The position numbers were made by a program, and so were the translations under genes. DNA of 64,000 bases from Propionibacteriaceae bacterium (GTDB lineage Bacteria > Actinomycetota > Actinomycetes > Propionibacteriales > Propionibacteriaceae), in assembly GCA_017306015.1 (NCBI GenBank), contig JAFKJK010000018.1, positions 124,001-188,000 on the forward strand, read 5' to 3'. The notes under the pieces were generated by a model. The model was not told the DNA's origin. It ran no database searches and saw nothing but the letters and a program-made list of their open reading frames with translations. Shown here piece after piece: positions 8,445 through 18,927 of the stretch (the first letter of the stretch is position 1; every line of letters starts with the position of its first letter).

Positions 8445-9866
8445 TCACGCCACCCCCTTTCCGGCGGACGCCACGCTGAGGAAGGGCGTGAAGCCCTCGG
8501 ACGAGCCCTTCTTGCCGAAGCGCAGGTTGAGTGCGGCCAGGGCCGACGCCACGCTGCCGACCTCGATCACCCGCAGGCCCGCGGGGGCGTGGACGCCGGT
8601 GCCGGACGGCACCAGGGCCAGCCGGAAGCCGAGCCGGGCTGCCTCCGCCAGGCGGCGCTCCAGGCCGGGGACGCGTCGCAGCTCGCCGGCCAGGCCCACC
8701 TCACCGAGGGCGATCACCGGCTCGCTGAACGCCTGGTCACCAGCGGCGGACGCGATCGCGAGCACGACCGCCAGATCCGTCCCGGGATCCGTCAGCCTGG
8801 TCCCGGCCACCGTCGCGACGTAGACCTCCTTGTGGGTCAGGCGCAGCCGCGCCCGTCGTTGCAGGACTGCCAGCAGCATCGCCACCCGGCCGCTGTCGAA
8901 GCCGTGGCTGATCCGCCTCGGCACGGGGGATGCGCTGGGCGCCACCAGCGCCTGCACCTCCGTCAGCAGGGGACGCCGCCCGGCCAGGGTGACGGTCAGG
9001 CAGGTGCCGGGCGCCGGCTCCTGCTGGTGGGACGCCAGCAGCCCGCTCGGGTCGGCCACCTCGCGGATGCCGGTCTCGACCATCTCGAAGCAGCCGACCT
9101 CGTCGGCCGGGCCGAACCGGTTCTTGGTCGCCCGCAGCGTACGGAAACCGCTGCCGAGTTCGCCCTCGAAGGACAGCACGACGTCCACCAGGTGTTCGAG
9201 CGTCCTCGGCCCGGCGACCGTGCCCTCCTTCGTGACATGGCCGACCAGCAGCACGGGCAGAGCCTTCAGCTTGGCCACCCGGACCAGCGCGGCGGCGACC
9301 TCCTTGACCTGGGTGACGCCGCCGGCGACCCCGTCCGTCCCCGGCACCTGCACGGTCTGAACCGAGTCCAGGACCAGCAGCTCGGGGCCGAGCTCCTCGA
9401 TGTGCCCCAGCACCGTGCCCAGGTCGGACTCGGCCGCCAGGTAGAGATGGTCGCTGACCGCTCCGATCCGCTCGGCCCGTAGCCGGACCTGGGCCGCCGA
9501 CTCCTCCGCGCTGACATACAGCGTCCGCCGGCCGCGGCCGGCCCAGCTGGCGGCGACCTCGAGGAGCAGAGTGGACTTGCCCACGCCGGGTTCGCCGGCG
9601 AGCAGTACTACTGCCCCCGGCGTGAGGCCGTTTCCCAGGACGCGATCGAGCTCGGCCACGCCGGACGGGATCGCCCGGGCGGCGTCCAGAGGCACCTCGC
9701 TGATCCGGATGGCCGGGGTCACCGGGGCCGAAGCGCCGACCCGGAGCTTGGGAGCCGAGGTCTCGGCCACGCTGCCCCAGGCCTGGCACTCGCCGCAGCG
9801 GCCGACCCAGCGGCTGGTCGTCCAGCCGCACTCGGAGCACTGGAAACTCGCCGGGTTCTTCGCCAT
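8445..9866 (-). CDS. radA: DNA repair protein RadA
   Basis: RadA (Sms) is a RecA-like ATPase and hexameric helicase that promotes branch migration during recombinational repair. The 473-residue protein has a zinc finger CSECGWTT...CGEC at residues 11-27, Walker A GEPGVGKST (91-99), Walker B LLVLDSVQTV, the diagnostic KNRFG motif (248-252), and a Lon-protease-like C-terminal domain. The frame is open to 9896, but ATG 9866 gives the family start MAKNPASFQCSECG and sits 7 nt after TAACGT. It converges with the 7785-8438 gene. In mycobacteria radA lies in the same broader neighbourhood as lsr2 and clpC1. Confidence 0.95.
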   Translation of the reverse strand: MAKNPASFQCSECGWTTSRWVGRCGECQAWGSVAETSAPKLRVGASAPVTPAIRISEVPLDAARAIPSGVAELDRVLGNGLTPGAVVLLAGEPGVGKSTLLLEVAASWAGRGRRTLYVSAEESAAQVRLRAERIGAVSDHLYLAAESDLGTVLGHIEELGPELLVLDSVQTVQVPGTDGVAGGVTQVKEVAAALVRVAKLKALPVLLVGHVTKEGTVAGPRTLEHLVDVVLSFEGELGSGFRTLRATKNRFGPADEVGCFEMVETGIREVADPSGLLASHQQEPAPGTCLTVTLAGRRPLLTEVQALVAPSASPVPRRISHGFDSGRVAMLLAVLQRRARLRLTHKEVYVATVAGTRLTDPGTDLAVVLAIASAAGDQAFSEPVIALGEVGLAGELRRVPGLERRLAEAARLGFRLALVPSGTGVHAPAGLRVIEVGSVASALAALNLRFGKKGSSEGFTPFLSVASAGKGVA

Positions 9867-9959
9867 GCCGGAGACGTTACGCGTCCCCACTGACACTCCC
9901 CCGACACAGGAGCAGGGACGATCAGTCGGGACGCGCCCGGCGCTCGCGCCGGGTGAGGA

Positions 9960-10595
9960 TCAGAGCCGGACGCTGCCGTTCGCGGTGGTGAAGGTGGCGG
10001 CGGAGATACCGGGCTGCCCGTTGGGCGCGGTGAACACGACTTCCACGCCGTCGAAGACGTCGTCGACGGCCTCCCCGAGCCACTGCTCGACGCGGTCGCG
10101 GGTGCCGGCGATCTCGATGCTCTGCAGCCGGATCTCGCCGGGCAGCGCCTTCGGCAGCAGCGACGGGTCGGACTCCCACTGGATGAAGTAGGGCAGTTGC
10201 GGATCGCTGATCAGGCCGCGGACGCCGATCTGCCGCCACTCCAGCAGCCGTCCGTCCGGGAAGTAGCGGGAACCGCGAACGGCCTCCCGCTCCAGCCGAT
10301 GCTCGAACGGTGCGATGTCGTCCACCGAGATCACCCAGCCGAGCCACCCGCCGCCGAGTTCGGAGCGAGCCCGGACCGCCTGCCCGAAGGCAGCCTTCTC
10401 GGCCGCCGGATGCTCCAGGACCTCCACCACCTCGAGGTAGCGGTCATCCGCGAGCGGGAGGATCCGGTTGGCCGTACCGAACCGCGGATGGAAGCCGCCG
10501 TCCCTGAATCGCGTCCCGAGCAGGTCACCCAGCCGGTCCGCTTCCGCCTTCAGGCCGATCGGCCCTGCGGCGAACGTCAGATGATCGACATGCAT
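9960..10595 (-). CDS. VOC superfamily (glyoxalase-like domain) protein
   Basis: The 211-residue protein starts MHVDHLTFAAGPIGLKAEA, followed by NRILPLADDRYLEVVEVLEHP and WLGWVISVDDIAPFEHRL; this is the Glyoxalase_3-like pattern with an N-terminal His/Glu pair that could bind a metal. The second half (IRLQSIEIAGTRDRVEQWLG) is a second VOC module. Substrate is unknown. The start at ATG 10595 is taken from the family N-terminus, and the frame remains open far upstream without a match. AAGAAT 6 nt upstream could be its -10 box. Confidence 0.8.
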   Translation of the reverse strand: MHVDHLTFAAGPIGLKAEADRLGDLLGTRFRDGGFHPRFGTANRILPLADDRYLEVVEVLEHPAAEKAAFGQAVRARSELGGGWLGWVISVDDIAPFEHRLEREAVRGSRYFPDGRLLEWRQIGVRGLISDPQLPYFIQWESDPSLLPKALPGEIRLQSIEIAGTRDRVEQWLGEAVDDVFDGVEVVFTAPNGQPGISAATFTTANGSVRL

Positions 10596-10697
10596 GGAAT
10601 CATTCTTGCCACAGCAGGGCCCCAGCGAGAAATCGGCGCCTCCCAGGGACGCGGTCCTCGGCCGTGGCCCCGCGGCCGCACGCATAGCATGGTGGCC

Positions 10698-11507
10698 GTG
10701 AACCCCGATCGCGCGACGCCGGTGGTGCTGTCCACCTCGTCGGTGTACCCCGAGCCGACGGCCGCGGCGTTCGCGCTGGCCAGCAGGCTCGGCTACGACG
10801 GGGTCGAGGTGATGGTCGGCATGGACGCGACGTCCGCCGACGTCGACGCCCTCGCCGAACTGTCCGCGTACCACCAGGTCCCGGTGACGGCCGTCCACGC
10901 GCCCACCCTGTTGCTCACCCAGCGGGTGTGGGGGACGGCGCCCTGGGAGAAGCTCGACCGCTCCGCGCTGGCCGCACACGAACTCGGTGCCGGAGTCGTG
11001 GTCGTCCACCCCCCGTTCCGCTGGCAGCGCGGCTACGCGGCCGAGTTCACCGCAGGCGTCGCCCGGCTGGAACAGAGCACCGGGCTCGTGTTCGCGGTGG
11101 AGAACATGTACCCCTGGCGCGGTCCCGGGGGTGCGGAGGCGCGCGCCTACTCGCCGTCCTGGGACGCAGGACTGCTCGACTGCGCCCACCTCACCCTCGA
11201 CCTCTCGCATGCCGCCACGGCCCGGCAGGCCGCGTTGTCGCTCGTCCACGACTGGGGCGAGCGGCTCGCGCACGTCCACCTCGCCGACGGCAGCGGTGGC
11301 GGCACCGACGAGCATCTGGTTCCCGGGGACGGGGTGCAGCAGCCGGCGGCAGTGCTGGCCGAACTGGTCCGGACGGGCTACCGCGGCCAGGTCGTGGCGG
11401 AGATCGGCACCCGGGGGCTCACCCGGGCCGAGCGCACGGCGGCGCTGGCGCGGACGCTCGAGTTCGCGCGGGAGCACCTGTCCACCGGCGACCGGAGTGG
11501 ACGATGA
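10698..11507 (+). CDS. sugar phosphate isomerase/epimerase-like TIM-barrel protein
   Basis: This is an AP-endonuclease-2-like TIM barrel (269 residues). Metal-site style segments are visible: YDGVEVMVGMD near the N-terminus, VHAPTLL, VVVHPPFRWQRGYA, FAVENMYPW with the conserved Glu, LTLDLSHAA, LAHVHLADG and GQVVAEIG. These are the standard positions of the His/Glu/Asp metal ligands. The substrate cannot be told from the sequence. GTG 10698 is 7 nt after TAGCAT (10685-10690) and is preferred over ATG 10689, which overlaps that box. The stop overlaps the next gene by 4 nt (ATGA), so the two are co-translated. Confidence 0.82.
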   Translation: MNPDRATPVVLSTSSVYPEPTAAAFALASRLGYDGVEVMVGMDATSADVDALAELSAYHQVPVTAVHAPTLLLTQRVWGTAPWEKLDRSALAAHELGAGVVVVHPPFRWQRGYAAEFTAGVARLEQSTGLVFAVENMYPWRGPGGAEARAYSPSWDAGLLDCAHLTLDLSHAATARQAALSLVHDWGERLAHVHLADGSGGGTDEHLVPGDGVQQPAAVLAELVRTGYRGQVVAEIGTRGLTRAERTAALARTLEFAREHLSTGDRSGR

Positions 11508-12355
11508 GCGCCCCCGAGCCGGTCTCTTCGGCAGCGTCCGGGGCGGACCCGGTCCCTGTCCCGGGGGTCGCTGTCCCGGTCGCTGTCCCTGTCCCGAGCG
11601 CGACCGGCCGCTGGCGTCCCGGCATCGAGCTGCTGTTGGTGCTGGGGGTCTCGCTCGGCTCGTCCGCGGTGTACTCGGTGCTGTCGATCGTCGAGAAGCT
11701 CACCCGCAACGTCCCGCTGAACCAGCAGACGACGAACATCAACAACTCGGTCGTGCCCGACCGTCCGTGGCTCGACCTCGCCTACCAGGTGGCCGGCATC
11801 GCCTTCCCGGTCGTACCGGCGCTGCTGGCGCTCTACCTGCTGTCGCTGACCCGCGACCGGGAGAAGATCGGGTTCGACCTCCGGCGTCCGGGCTTCGACA
11901 TCGGCTGGGGTTTCGTGCTGGCTGCAGGCATCGGCATTCCCGGGCTCGGTTTCTACCTGCTCGCCCGCTATCTCGGTTTCAACACCACCGTGAGCCCGGC
12001 GAACCTCGCCGAGAACTGGTGGACGGTTCCGGTGCTGATCGGCCTGGCCGGCATGAATGCGGTGCTGGAAGAGGTCATCATGATCGGCTTCTGGTTCACC
12101 CGGACCGTCCAGCTGAACTGGCCGGTGTGGGTGGTCGTGGTCTCCAGCGCGCTCGTCCGGGGCAGCTACCACCTCTACCAGGGCTTCGGCGGGTTCCTGG
12201 GCAACATCGTCATGGGACTGGTCTTCGGACTGGTCTATCTGCGGACGAAACGCGTCGGACCCCTGGTCGTCACGCATTTCCTGCTCGACTTCTTCGCGTT
12301 CGTCGGGTATTCGCTGGTGGCCCCCTATCTGGGAGGGTTGCCGGGCGGCGGCTGA
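11504..12355 (+). CDS. CPBP family intramembrane protein (metalloprotease-like)
   Basis: This 283-residue polytopic protein has an N-terminal cytoplasmic region with a Val-Pro repeat (about residues 16-31) and roughly seven to eight membrane helices. CPBP (Abi) motifs can be recognised: motif 1 NAVLEEVIMIGF has the glutamate pair, motif 2 VRGSYHLYQG has the histidine, and motif 3 THFLLDFF has the last ligands. In most family members motif 1 is EExxxR; here the arginine position is isoleucine. Family members are CAAX-type proteases or bacteriocin-immunity proteins; without the arginine, activity is uncertain. It is translationally coupled to the TIM-barrel gene. Confidence 0.8.
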   Translation: MSAPEPVSSAASGADPVPVPGVAVPVAVPVPSATGRWRPGIELLLVLGVSLGSSAVYSVLSIVEKLTRNVPLNQQTTNINNSVVPDRPWLDLAYQVAGIAFPVVPALLALYLLSLTRDREKIGFDLRRPGFDIGWGFVLAAGIGIPGLGFYLLARYLGFNTTVSPANLAENWWTVPVLIGLAGMNAVLEEVIMIGFWFTRTVQLNWPVWVVVVSSALVRGSYHLYQGFGGFLGNIVMGLVFGLVYLRTKRVGPLVVTHFLLDFFAFVGYSLVAPYLGGLPGGG

Positions 12356-12371
12356 CCGCTAGGCTGTGCCC

Positions 12372-12815
12372 ATGCCGGACGGATCGGATTTCTTCGGGGC
12401 CTTCGGGATGATGGGCGCCGGGCTGCGCGCCGTCGTCGTCCTGTTCTTCATCATCTTCTTCGGGGTCATCGGCCTGTTCATCTACCGCGTCGCGAGTGTC
12501 GGCCGCGCGAAGGCGAAGATGGCGGCAGCACCGGAGGTGCAGGCGCGGGGACGGGTGGTCGACAAGCGTGTCGAGACGCTCAGTCCCGGACACACCGGAG
12601 TGGCTGAGCTGGGCTCGCCGAACGTCGTCGAGGTGCCGATGGGGGACGGCTCGGCCTGGCAGTTGTACAAGGTCACGTTCGAGCAGGCCGGCGGCGAACG
12701 CTTCGAGCTCAGCGTCCCGCCGGAGCAGTACGGGCTGATCATCGAGGGCGACTCGGGCACCGTGACCATGAAGGGCGGCGACCTGCTCTCCTTCAGCCGC
12801 GAGCTCCTGCGCTGA
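12372..12815 (+). CDS. DUF2500-like single-span membrane protein
   Basis: The 147-residue protein has one membrane helix (LRAVVVLFFIIFFGVIGLFIYRVA, about residues 19-42) and a small beta-rich cytoplasmic or extracytoplasmic domain with VQARGRVVDKRVE, YKVTFEQAGGERFELSVPP and YGLIIEGDSGTVTMKGG. This matches the DUF2500 layout. TAGGCT (12360-12365) ends 6 nt before the ATG, so it has its own leaderless promoter just after the CPBP gene. Function unknown. Confidence 0.75.
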   Translation: MPDGSDFFGAFGMMGAGLRAVVVLFFIIFFGVIGLFIYRVASVGRAKAKMAAAPEVQARGRVVDKRVETLSPGHTGVAELGSPNVVEVPMGDGSAWQLYKVTFEQAGGERFELSVPPEQYGLIIEGDSGTVTMKGGDLLSFSRELLR

Positions 12816-15006
<2,191 letters not shown>

Positions 15007-15019
15007 GCGTGCCCGGCAG

Positions 15020-15772
15020 ATGTCCGCAGCGTTCGGGTCGCCACGCTGGCTGACCGCCTTCATCGATTTCCCCACCTCCGAGTTCGACGCGGGGACGCGA
15101 TTCTGGCTCGCCGCCACGGGCTACGAACTCTCCGCCCCACGGGGTGAACAGGCCGAGTTCGCCACCCTCGTCCCACCCGAGGGCGACGACTACCTGCGCG
15201 TCCAGCGGCTCGGGGACGGGCCGACCCGGCTGCATCTCGACGTCCACGTGGACGACCCGTGGGCGGCAGCGGAGCAGGCCGAGGCGGCCGGGGCGACGCT
15301 CGTCGACAGCAGCCAGCACTCCTACCTCGTGCTGAGGTCGCCGGCCGGGATCGTGTTCTGCCTGGTCACGGCCCGGCTGACCAGCGTGCCCGCGGCCACC
15401 GGCTGGCCCGAGGGACACGACAGCCGGGTGGACGAGGTGGTCTTCGACATCCCGGAGCCCGACCTGGAGGCGGAACTCGGCTTCTGGAAGTCGTTGGCCG
15501 GCGGCTCGTGGCGCGCGGTGGACGGCGACTATCCGTTCGAGGCCCGGGCAGCCGAGCGCTGGGCGCTGCGGTTGCGCCTTCAGCCTGCGGCGGTGGCCAC
15601 GGCGCCGGTCGGGCACCTGCACATCCGGACGGCTGACCGCGCTGCGGAGGTCGCCCGGCTGGTCGCCTCGGGAGCCGTGGTGGTCGCCGTCCGCGCCGGC
15701 TGGACGGTGCTGTCGGGTCCCGGCGGGATGAGCCTCTGCGTCCTGGAGACGGCCGGCGACATCGCCGACTGA
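15020..15772 (+). CDS. two-module VOC family protein
   Basis: The 250-residue protein has two glyoxalase-like beta-alpha modules: residues about 10-115 (LTAFIDFPTSEFDAGTRFW ... LHLDVHVDDP ... LVLRSPAGIVFCLV) and about 135-245 (VDEVVFDIPEPDLEAELGFW ... HLHIRTADRA ... SGPGGMSLCVLE). Such proteins are common in actinobacteria and mostly uncharacterised. It starts 13 nt after proC and is probably co-transcribed with asd-proC; this does not identify its substrate. Confidence 0.8.
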   Translation: MSAAFGSPRWLTAFIDFPTSEFDAGTRFWLAATGYELSAPRGEQAEFATLVPPEGDDYLRVQRLGDGPTRLHLDVHVDDPWAAAEQAEAAGATLVDSSQHSYLVLRSPAGIVFCLVTARLTSVPAATGWPEGHDSRVDEVVFDIPEPDLEAELGFWKSLAGGSWRAVDGDYPFEARAAERWALRLRLQPAAVATAPVGHLHIRTADRAAEVARLVASGAVVVAVRAGWTVLSGPGGMSLCVLETAGDIAD

Positions 15773-15869
15773 GCAGGGCTTCGAGCTGGCGCAGCCAACG
15801 ACCGTGGGCGTGGCAGGCCTGAGTCGCCTTCGTGCGATCCGGAGCGAGGCCGGGACGACCAGGGGTGGC

Positions 15870-16715
15870 TCACGATCGGGTGGTCCAGCGCAGCCGGCAC
15901 GGTTGGCCGGGACGCAGCTGCGCCAGCCGGTCGCAGCTCTCGTCGGTGAGGACGGCGACCACCGGGTAGCCGCCGGTCGTGGGGTGATCGGGACCGAACA
16001 CGACCGGCTGCCCGGACACGGGGAGCTGGACGGCTCCGCGGACCAGCGGCTGGCTGGGAATCTCGCCGGCCCGCCGGACGATCGGCGTCCCGTCGAGGCG
16101 GACGCCGACGCGGTTGGAGTTCGGCGAGACCGTCCAGGTCGTTGCCAGGGCCTCGACGTCGGCCAGCCAGCCGGTCTGCGGACCGGGCAGCAGGTCGAGG
16201 ACGTCGTCGCCGGCCGGTACCCACGGCCGGGCCGGGGGCGGGCCGGCCGACCGCGGTGGCACGCCGACCCCGAGCAGGTCGCCGGCCTTCAGCGGAGCCG
16301 GTCCCAGCCCGGACAGCAGATCCGTCGACCGGGAGCCCAGCACCGGCTCGGCGTCCAGTCCGCCGGCTACCGAGAGGTAGCTGCGCAGGCCGATCTCCGG
16401 TGTCCCGAGGGCCAGGATCTGACCGGGATCCAGGTCGATCACCGCGTCCCAACCGACGCGGTGGCCGTCCACCGTGACCGGGCAGACCGTCCCGGTGAGG
16501 GCGACCCGCCAGCCTGCCAAGGCCCGGAAGGCGAAGCCGCCGAGGGTGATCTCGATGCCGGCCTGCCGCCCCGGGTCGTTGCCGACCAGTCGGGCGCCGC
16601 GCCGGAACGCGGCCCGGTCGAACGCCCCGGACGGGCTGACTCCGACCGCCGCGTAGCCGGGACGTCCGGCGTCCATCACCAGCGCGAGCGGCCCGGGACG
16701 CAGCACCTCGATCAC
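15870..16715 (-). CDS. pxpC: 5-oxoprolinase subunit C (biotin-dependent carboxyltransferase-like)
   Basis: PxpC (AHS2/KipA family) works with PxpA and PxpB to hydrolyse 5-oxoproline to glutamate with ATP. The 281-residue protein starts VIEVLRPGPLALVMDAGRPGY and has GVSPSGAFDRAAFRRG, VGNDPG, LRSYLSVAGGLDAEPVLGS and FGPDHPTTGGYPVVAVL, all typical of the family. GTG 16715 is chosen because its 4-nt overlap with the pxpB stop (GTGA) gives coupling and it matches the family N-terminus; the frame is open further upstream. It is last in pxpA-pxpB-pxpC. Confidence 0.92.
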   Translation of the reverse strand: MIEVLRPGPLALVMDAGRPGYAAVGVSPSGAFDRAAFRRGARLVGNDPGRQAGIEITLGGFAFRALAGWRVALTGTVCPVTVDGHRVGWDAVIDLDPGQILALGTPEIGLRSYLSVAGGLDAEPVLGSRSTDLLSGLGPAPLKAGDLLGVGVPPRSAGPPPARPWVPAGDDVLDLLPGPQTGWLADVEALATTWTVSPNSNRVGVRLDGTPIVRRAGEIPSQPLVRGAVQLPVSGQPVVFGPDHPTTGGYPVVAVLTDESCDRLAQLRPGQPCRLRWTTRS

Positions 16716-17332
16716 GGCCGCGCCGCCTCGAAGCGCACCCAGGCGCCTGGGGTGAGCAGCGCGGGGGAGGTGCGGCCGGCGTCCCACAGGACGGTGTCGG
16801 TGCGTCCGATCAGCTGCCAGCCGCCGGGAGAGGCCCGCGGATAGATGCCGGAGAACCCGTCGGCCAGCCCGACCGACCCGGCAGGCACGGACGTCCGCGG
16901 CTCGGCCCGTCGCGGCACGGCCAGCCGTGCGTCCCCGTCGGCGAGGTAGGCGAAGCCCGGGGCGAATCCGGCGAACGCCACCCGCCAGGGCGTGGCGGTG
17001 TGGGCGGCGATGACGCCGGCGACGCCGAGGCCGGTGAGATCGGCCACCGCGGCCAGGTCGGGGCCGTCGTAGACCACTGGGATCCGGATCTCGGCGGCGT
17101 CCGTGATCGATGGAGCGGGCGGCAGCGGGGTGGCCAGGATCGCGGCCGCCGCCGTCCTGGTCTCGGCGAGCTTCTCCGGAGCGGACGGACGGACCAGCAC
17201 GCTGCTCGCCGCCGGCACGACCTCGACGTCCGGGAGAGACGCCAGCGCGACCGTCAGGCGCGCCACCGCGGCGGGCTCCGCCTGCACCAGCAGGGCGTGT
17301 TCGCCGTAGTCCAGCAGCCGCAACTCAGGCAC
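16712..17332 (-). CDS. pxpB: 5-oxoprolinase subunit B
   Basis: PxpB (AHS1/KipI family) is the partner of PxpC and makes up the ATP-using part of 5-oxoprolinase. The 206-residue protein begins MPELRLLDYGEHALLVQ, contains IRIPVVYDGPDLAAVA, VIAAHTATPWRVAFAGFAPGFAYL and the C-terminal GGWQLIGRTDTVLWDA. These are the strongly conserved PxpB segments. GTG 17332 lies inside the end of pxpA (8-nt overlap). The operon recycles 5-oxoproline formed by damage to glutamine or glutamate. Confidence 0.93.
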   Translation of the reverse strand: MPELRLLDYGEHALLVQAEPAAVARLTVALASLPDVEVVPAASSVLVRPSAPEKLAETRTAAAAILATPLPPAPSITDAAEIRIPVVYDGPDLAAVADLTGLGVAGVIAAHTATPWRVAFAGFAPGFAYLADGDARLAVPRRAEPRTSVPAGSVGLADGFSGIYPRASPGGWQLIGRTDTVLWDAGRTSPALLTPGAWVRFEAARP

Positions 17333-18068
17333 AGGCGGCCACCTCGACGCCGGCGGCGGTGAGCGTGTCGCGGACCGCCCGGGCCATCGCCACCGCGTTC
17401 GGGGAGTCGCCGTGGACGCAGATCGAGTCGGCGGCGACGGCGACGCGCGTGCCGTCCGCCGCTGCGACCGTCCCGGTCTCGACCAGGCCGAGCATCCGGG
17501 CGGCGACCAGGCCGGGGTCGTCCAGGACGGCTCCGGGCCGGTCGCGCGGGACGAGCCCGCCGTCGGCGGTGTAGGCGCGGTCGGCGAACGCCTCGGTCAG
17601 GGTGGTGAGACCGGCGGCGTGGGCGACGTCGACCGCCAGCGTCCCCGGCAGCCCGAGCAGGGGCAGGGACGGGTCGAACGCCGCGATCGCGCCGACCACG
17701 GCCTCGGCCTGGGACCGATCGGCCGCGATCGCGTGGTAGAGCGCACCGTGCGGCTTGACGTAGCGGATCCGGGTTCCCGCCGCGGCGCAGCAGTCGGCCA
17801 GCGCGGCCAGCTGTTCGGTGACGTCGTCGCGCAGCGCGTCGGCACGGACGTCGAGGCGCCGGCGTCCGAAATGCTCCCGGTCGCGGTAGCTCACGTGCGC
17901 CCCGATCGCGACGCCGCGGACGGCGGCTGCTGCCACCGTCGCCGCCATCACCTCGCCGCCGCCGGCGTGGAAGCCACAGGCCACGTTGGCGCTGCTGACC
18001 ACGTCCAGCATGGCCGCGTCGTCGGCGCCGCAGTCCTCCCCGAGGTCGGCGTTCAGGTCGATCCGCAC
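17325..18068 (-). CDS. pxpA: 5-oxoprolinase subunit A (LamB/YcsF family)
   Basis: PxpA is the third 5-oxoprolinase subunit. The 247-residue protein begins VRIDLNADLGEDCGADDAAM and shows SANVACGFHAGGGEVM, GAHVSYRDREHFGRR, RYVKPHGALYHAI and CVHGDSPNAVAMAR, the hallmark motifs of the LamB/YcsF family. The frame is open to 18164, but GTG 18068 gives the family start and follows AAGGAT by 6 nt, a weaker leaderless promoter. It is the first gene of pxpABC. Confidence 0.93.
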   Translation of the reverse strand: MRIDLNADLGEDCGADDAAMLDVVSSANVACGFHAGGGEVMAATVAAAAVRGVAIGAHVSYRDREHFGRRRLDVRADALRDDVTEQLAALADCCAAAGTRIRYVKPHGALYHAIAADRSQAEAVVGAIAAFDPSLPLLGLPGTLAVDVAHAAGLTTLTEAFADRAYTADGGLVPRDRPGAVLDDPGLVAARMLGLVETGTVAAADGTRVAVAADSICVHGDSPNAVAMARAVRDTLTAAGVEVAACA

Positions 18069-18289
18069 CCGTCCATCCTTGCCGACCGGACCCCTCGACG
18101 GCGATCCCCACCGTCCCCGGCCGGGCATGGGCAAACCTGCGCCTGTCCCCCGGACGGGGGACACCGCCGGAGGCTTCCGCGAACCCCGTGCTCGATTCGA
18201 TCAGGGTGTACCGCTACCCCGTGGGGTGCCGATAGGGTGGGCGGACGACCACAGCGGTAGTGGTCCCCTTGCAGAAGGAGAGCCAAGCC

Positions 18290-18493
18290 ATGAGTGACCC
18301 GGTCACACCGCTCGGAAACGTCAAGTTCCTGAAGGTGGCCGAGGTCGCGACCGCGCTTCGCGTCTCCCGGATGTCGGTCTACCGGCTGATCCACGCCGGT
18401 GAGATCGACGCCGTCCGGTTCGGCCGCAACTTCCGCGTCCCCGAGCACGCCGTGAACGCCTATCTCAAGGAATCCTTCTACCGCGCCGGCTGA
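18290..18493 (+). CDS. excisionase-family helix-turn-helix protein (Rv0500A-like)
   Basis: This 67-residue protein has an N-terminal MerR/HTH_17-type fold: FLKVAEVATALRVSRMSVYRL forms the helix-turn-helix, followed by the wing GEIDAVRFGRNFRVPEHAV and the tail LKESFYRAG. The pattern closely matches the small actinobacterial protein encoded next to proC in Mycobacterium tuberculosis (Rv0500A). ATG 18290 is preferred over the in-frame start at 18260 because AGAAGGAG (18273-18280) lies 9 nt upstream. It is conserved and probably a housekeeping regulator, not a phage remnant; its target is unknown. Confidence 0.88.
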   Translation: MSDPVTPLGNVKFLKVAEVATALRVSRMSVYRLIHAGEIDAVRFGRNFRVPEHAVNAYLKESFYRAG

Positions 18494-18573
18494 GGCCCAC
18501 TCCGCAATCCGGGCCTGCTCCGGTCCGTTCGACTTCTGGGCTGACCGGCGTATCCGTCCTGCGCACATCGCGG

Positions 18574-18819
18574 TCAGTGCGACTGCTTGTCTGAATGCGC
18601 CGCGCTGCGGGGGAAGAGGTCCGCGACCTCGACCTCGAGAGTGGCTGCGAACCTGGTGATCACATCGAGCGTCGGATTGCGGACTCCGCGCTCCACTCCG
18701 CTCACATAGGTCCGGTCCAGATTCGCCCGGTGGGCGAACTCCTCCTGTGACCACCCTCGATCAGTGCGCAACGCGCGCACCCGGGCCCCGAAGACAATGC
18801 GTTGCGGGAACGGAGCCAT
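18574..18819 (-). CDS. XRE family helix-turn-helix regulator
   Basis: The 81-residue protein is almost entirely a lambda-repressor-like domain: RIVFGARVRALRTDRGWSQEEFAHRANLDRTYVSGVERG, with the HTH at about residues 25-45, followed by NPTLDVITRFAATLEVEVADLF. It lacks a sensor domain. It is divergent from the lipoprotein gene at 18928, and the 108 bp between them holds two short palindromes that could be its operators, so control of itself and the lipoprotein is plausible but unproven. Confidence 0.85.
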   Translation of the reverse strand: MAPFPQRIVFGARVRALRTDRGWSQEEFAHRANLDRTYVSGVERGVRNPTLDVITRFAATLEVEVADLFPRSAAHSDKQSH

Positions 18820-18848
18820 GCCTTCACGGTTCCGCTATGCTGACGATC

Positions 18849-18880
18849 AGTCCACGGACTATAAGTCACATCGCAGTGAC
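18849..18880. promoter_or_regulatory. two candidate XRE operators
   Basis: AGTCCACGGACT (18849-18860) is a perfect palindrome and GTCAC-6 nt-GTGAC (18865-18880) is an inverted repeat. Both lie between the divergent XRE and lipoprotein genes and flank a TATAAG (18860-18865) that could be a -10 box for the lipoprotein. Confidence 0.4.
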
Positions 18881-18927
18881 GATCTCATTACCACTCTGCT
18901 GCGCCAGACAGATCAAGAAGGAACGTC

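Noticed and set aside
18290..18493. excisionase of an integrated element
   Set aside because: Although the fold is excisionase-like, it is the conserved actinobacterial Rv0500A-type protein near proC and bS22; no integrase or attachment site is visible.
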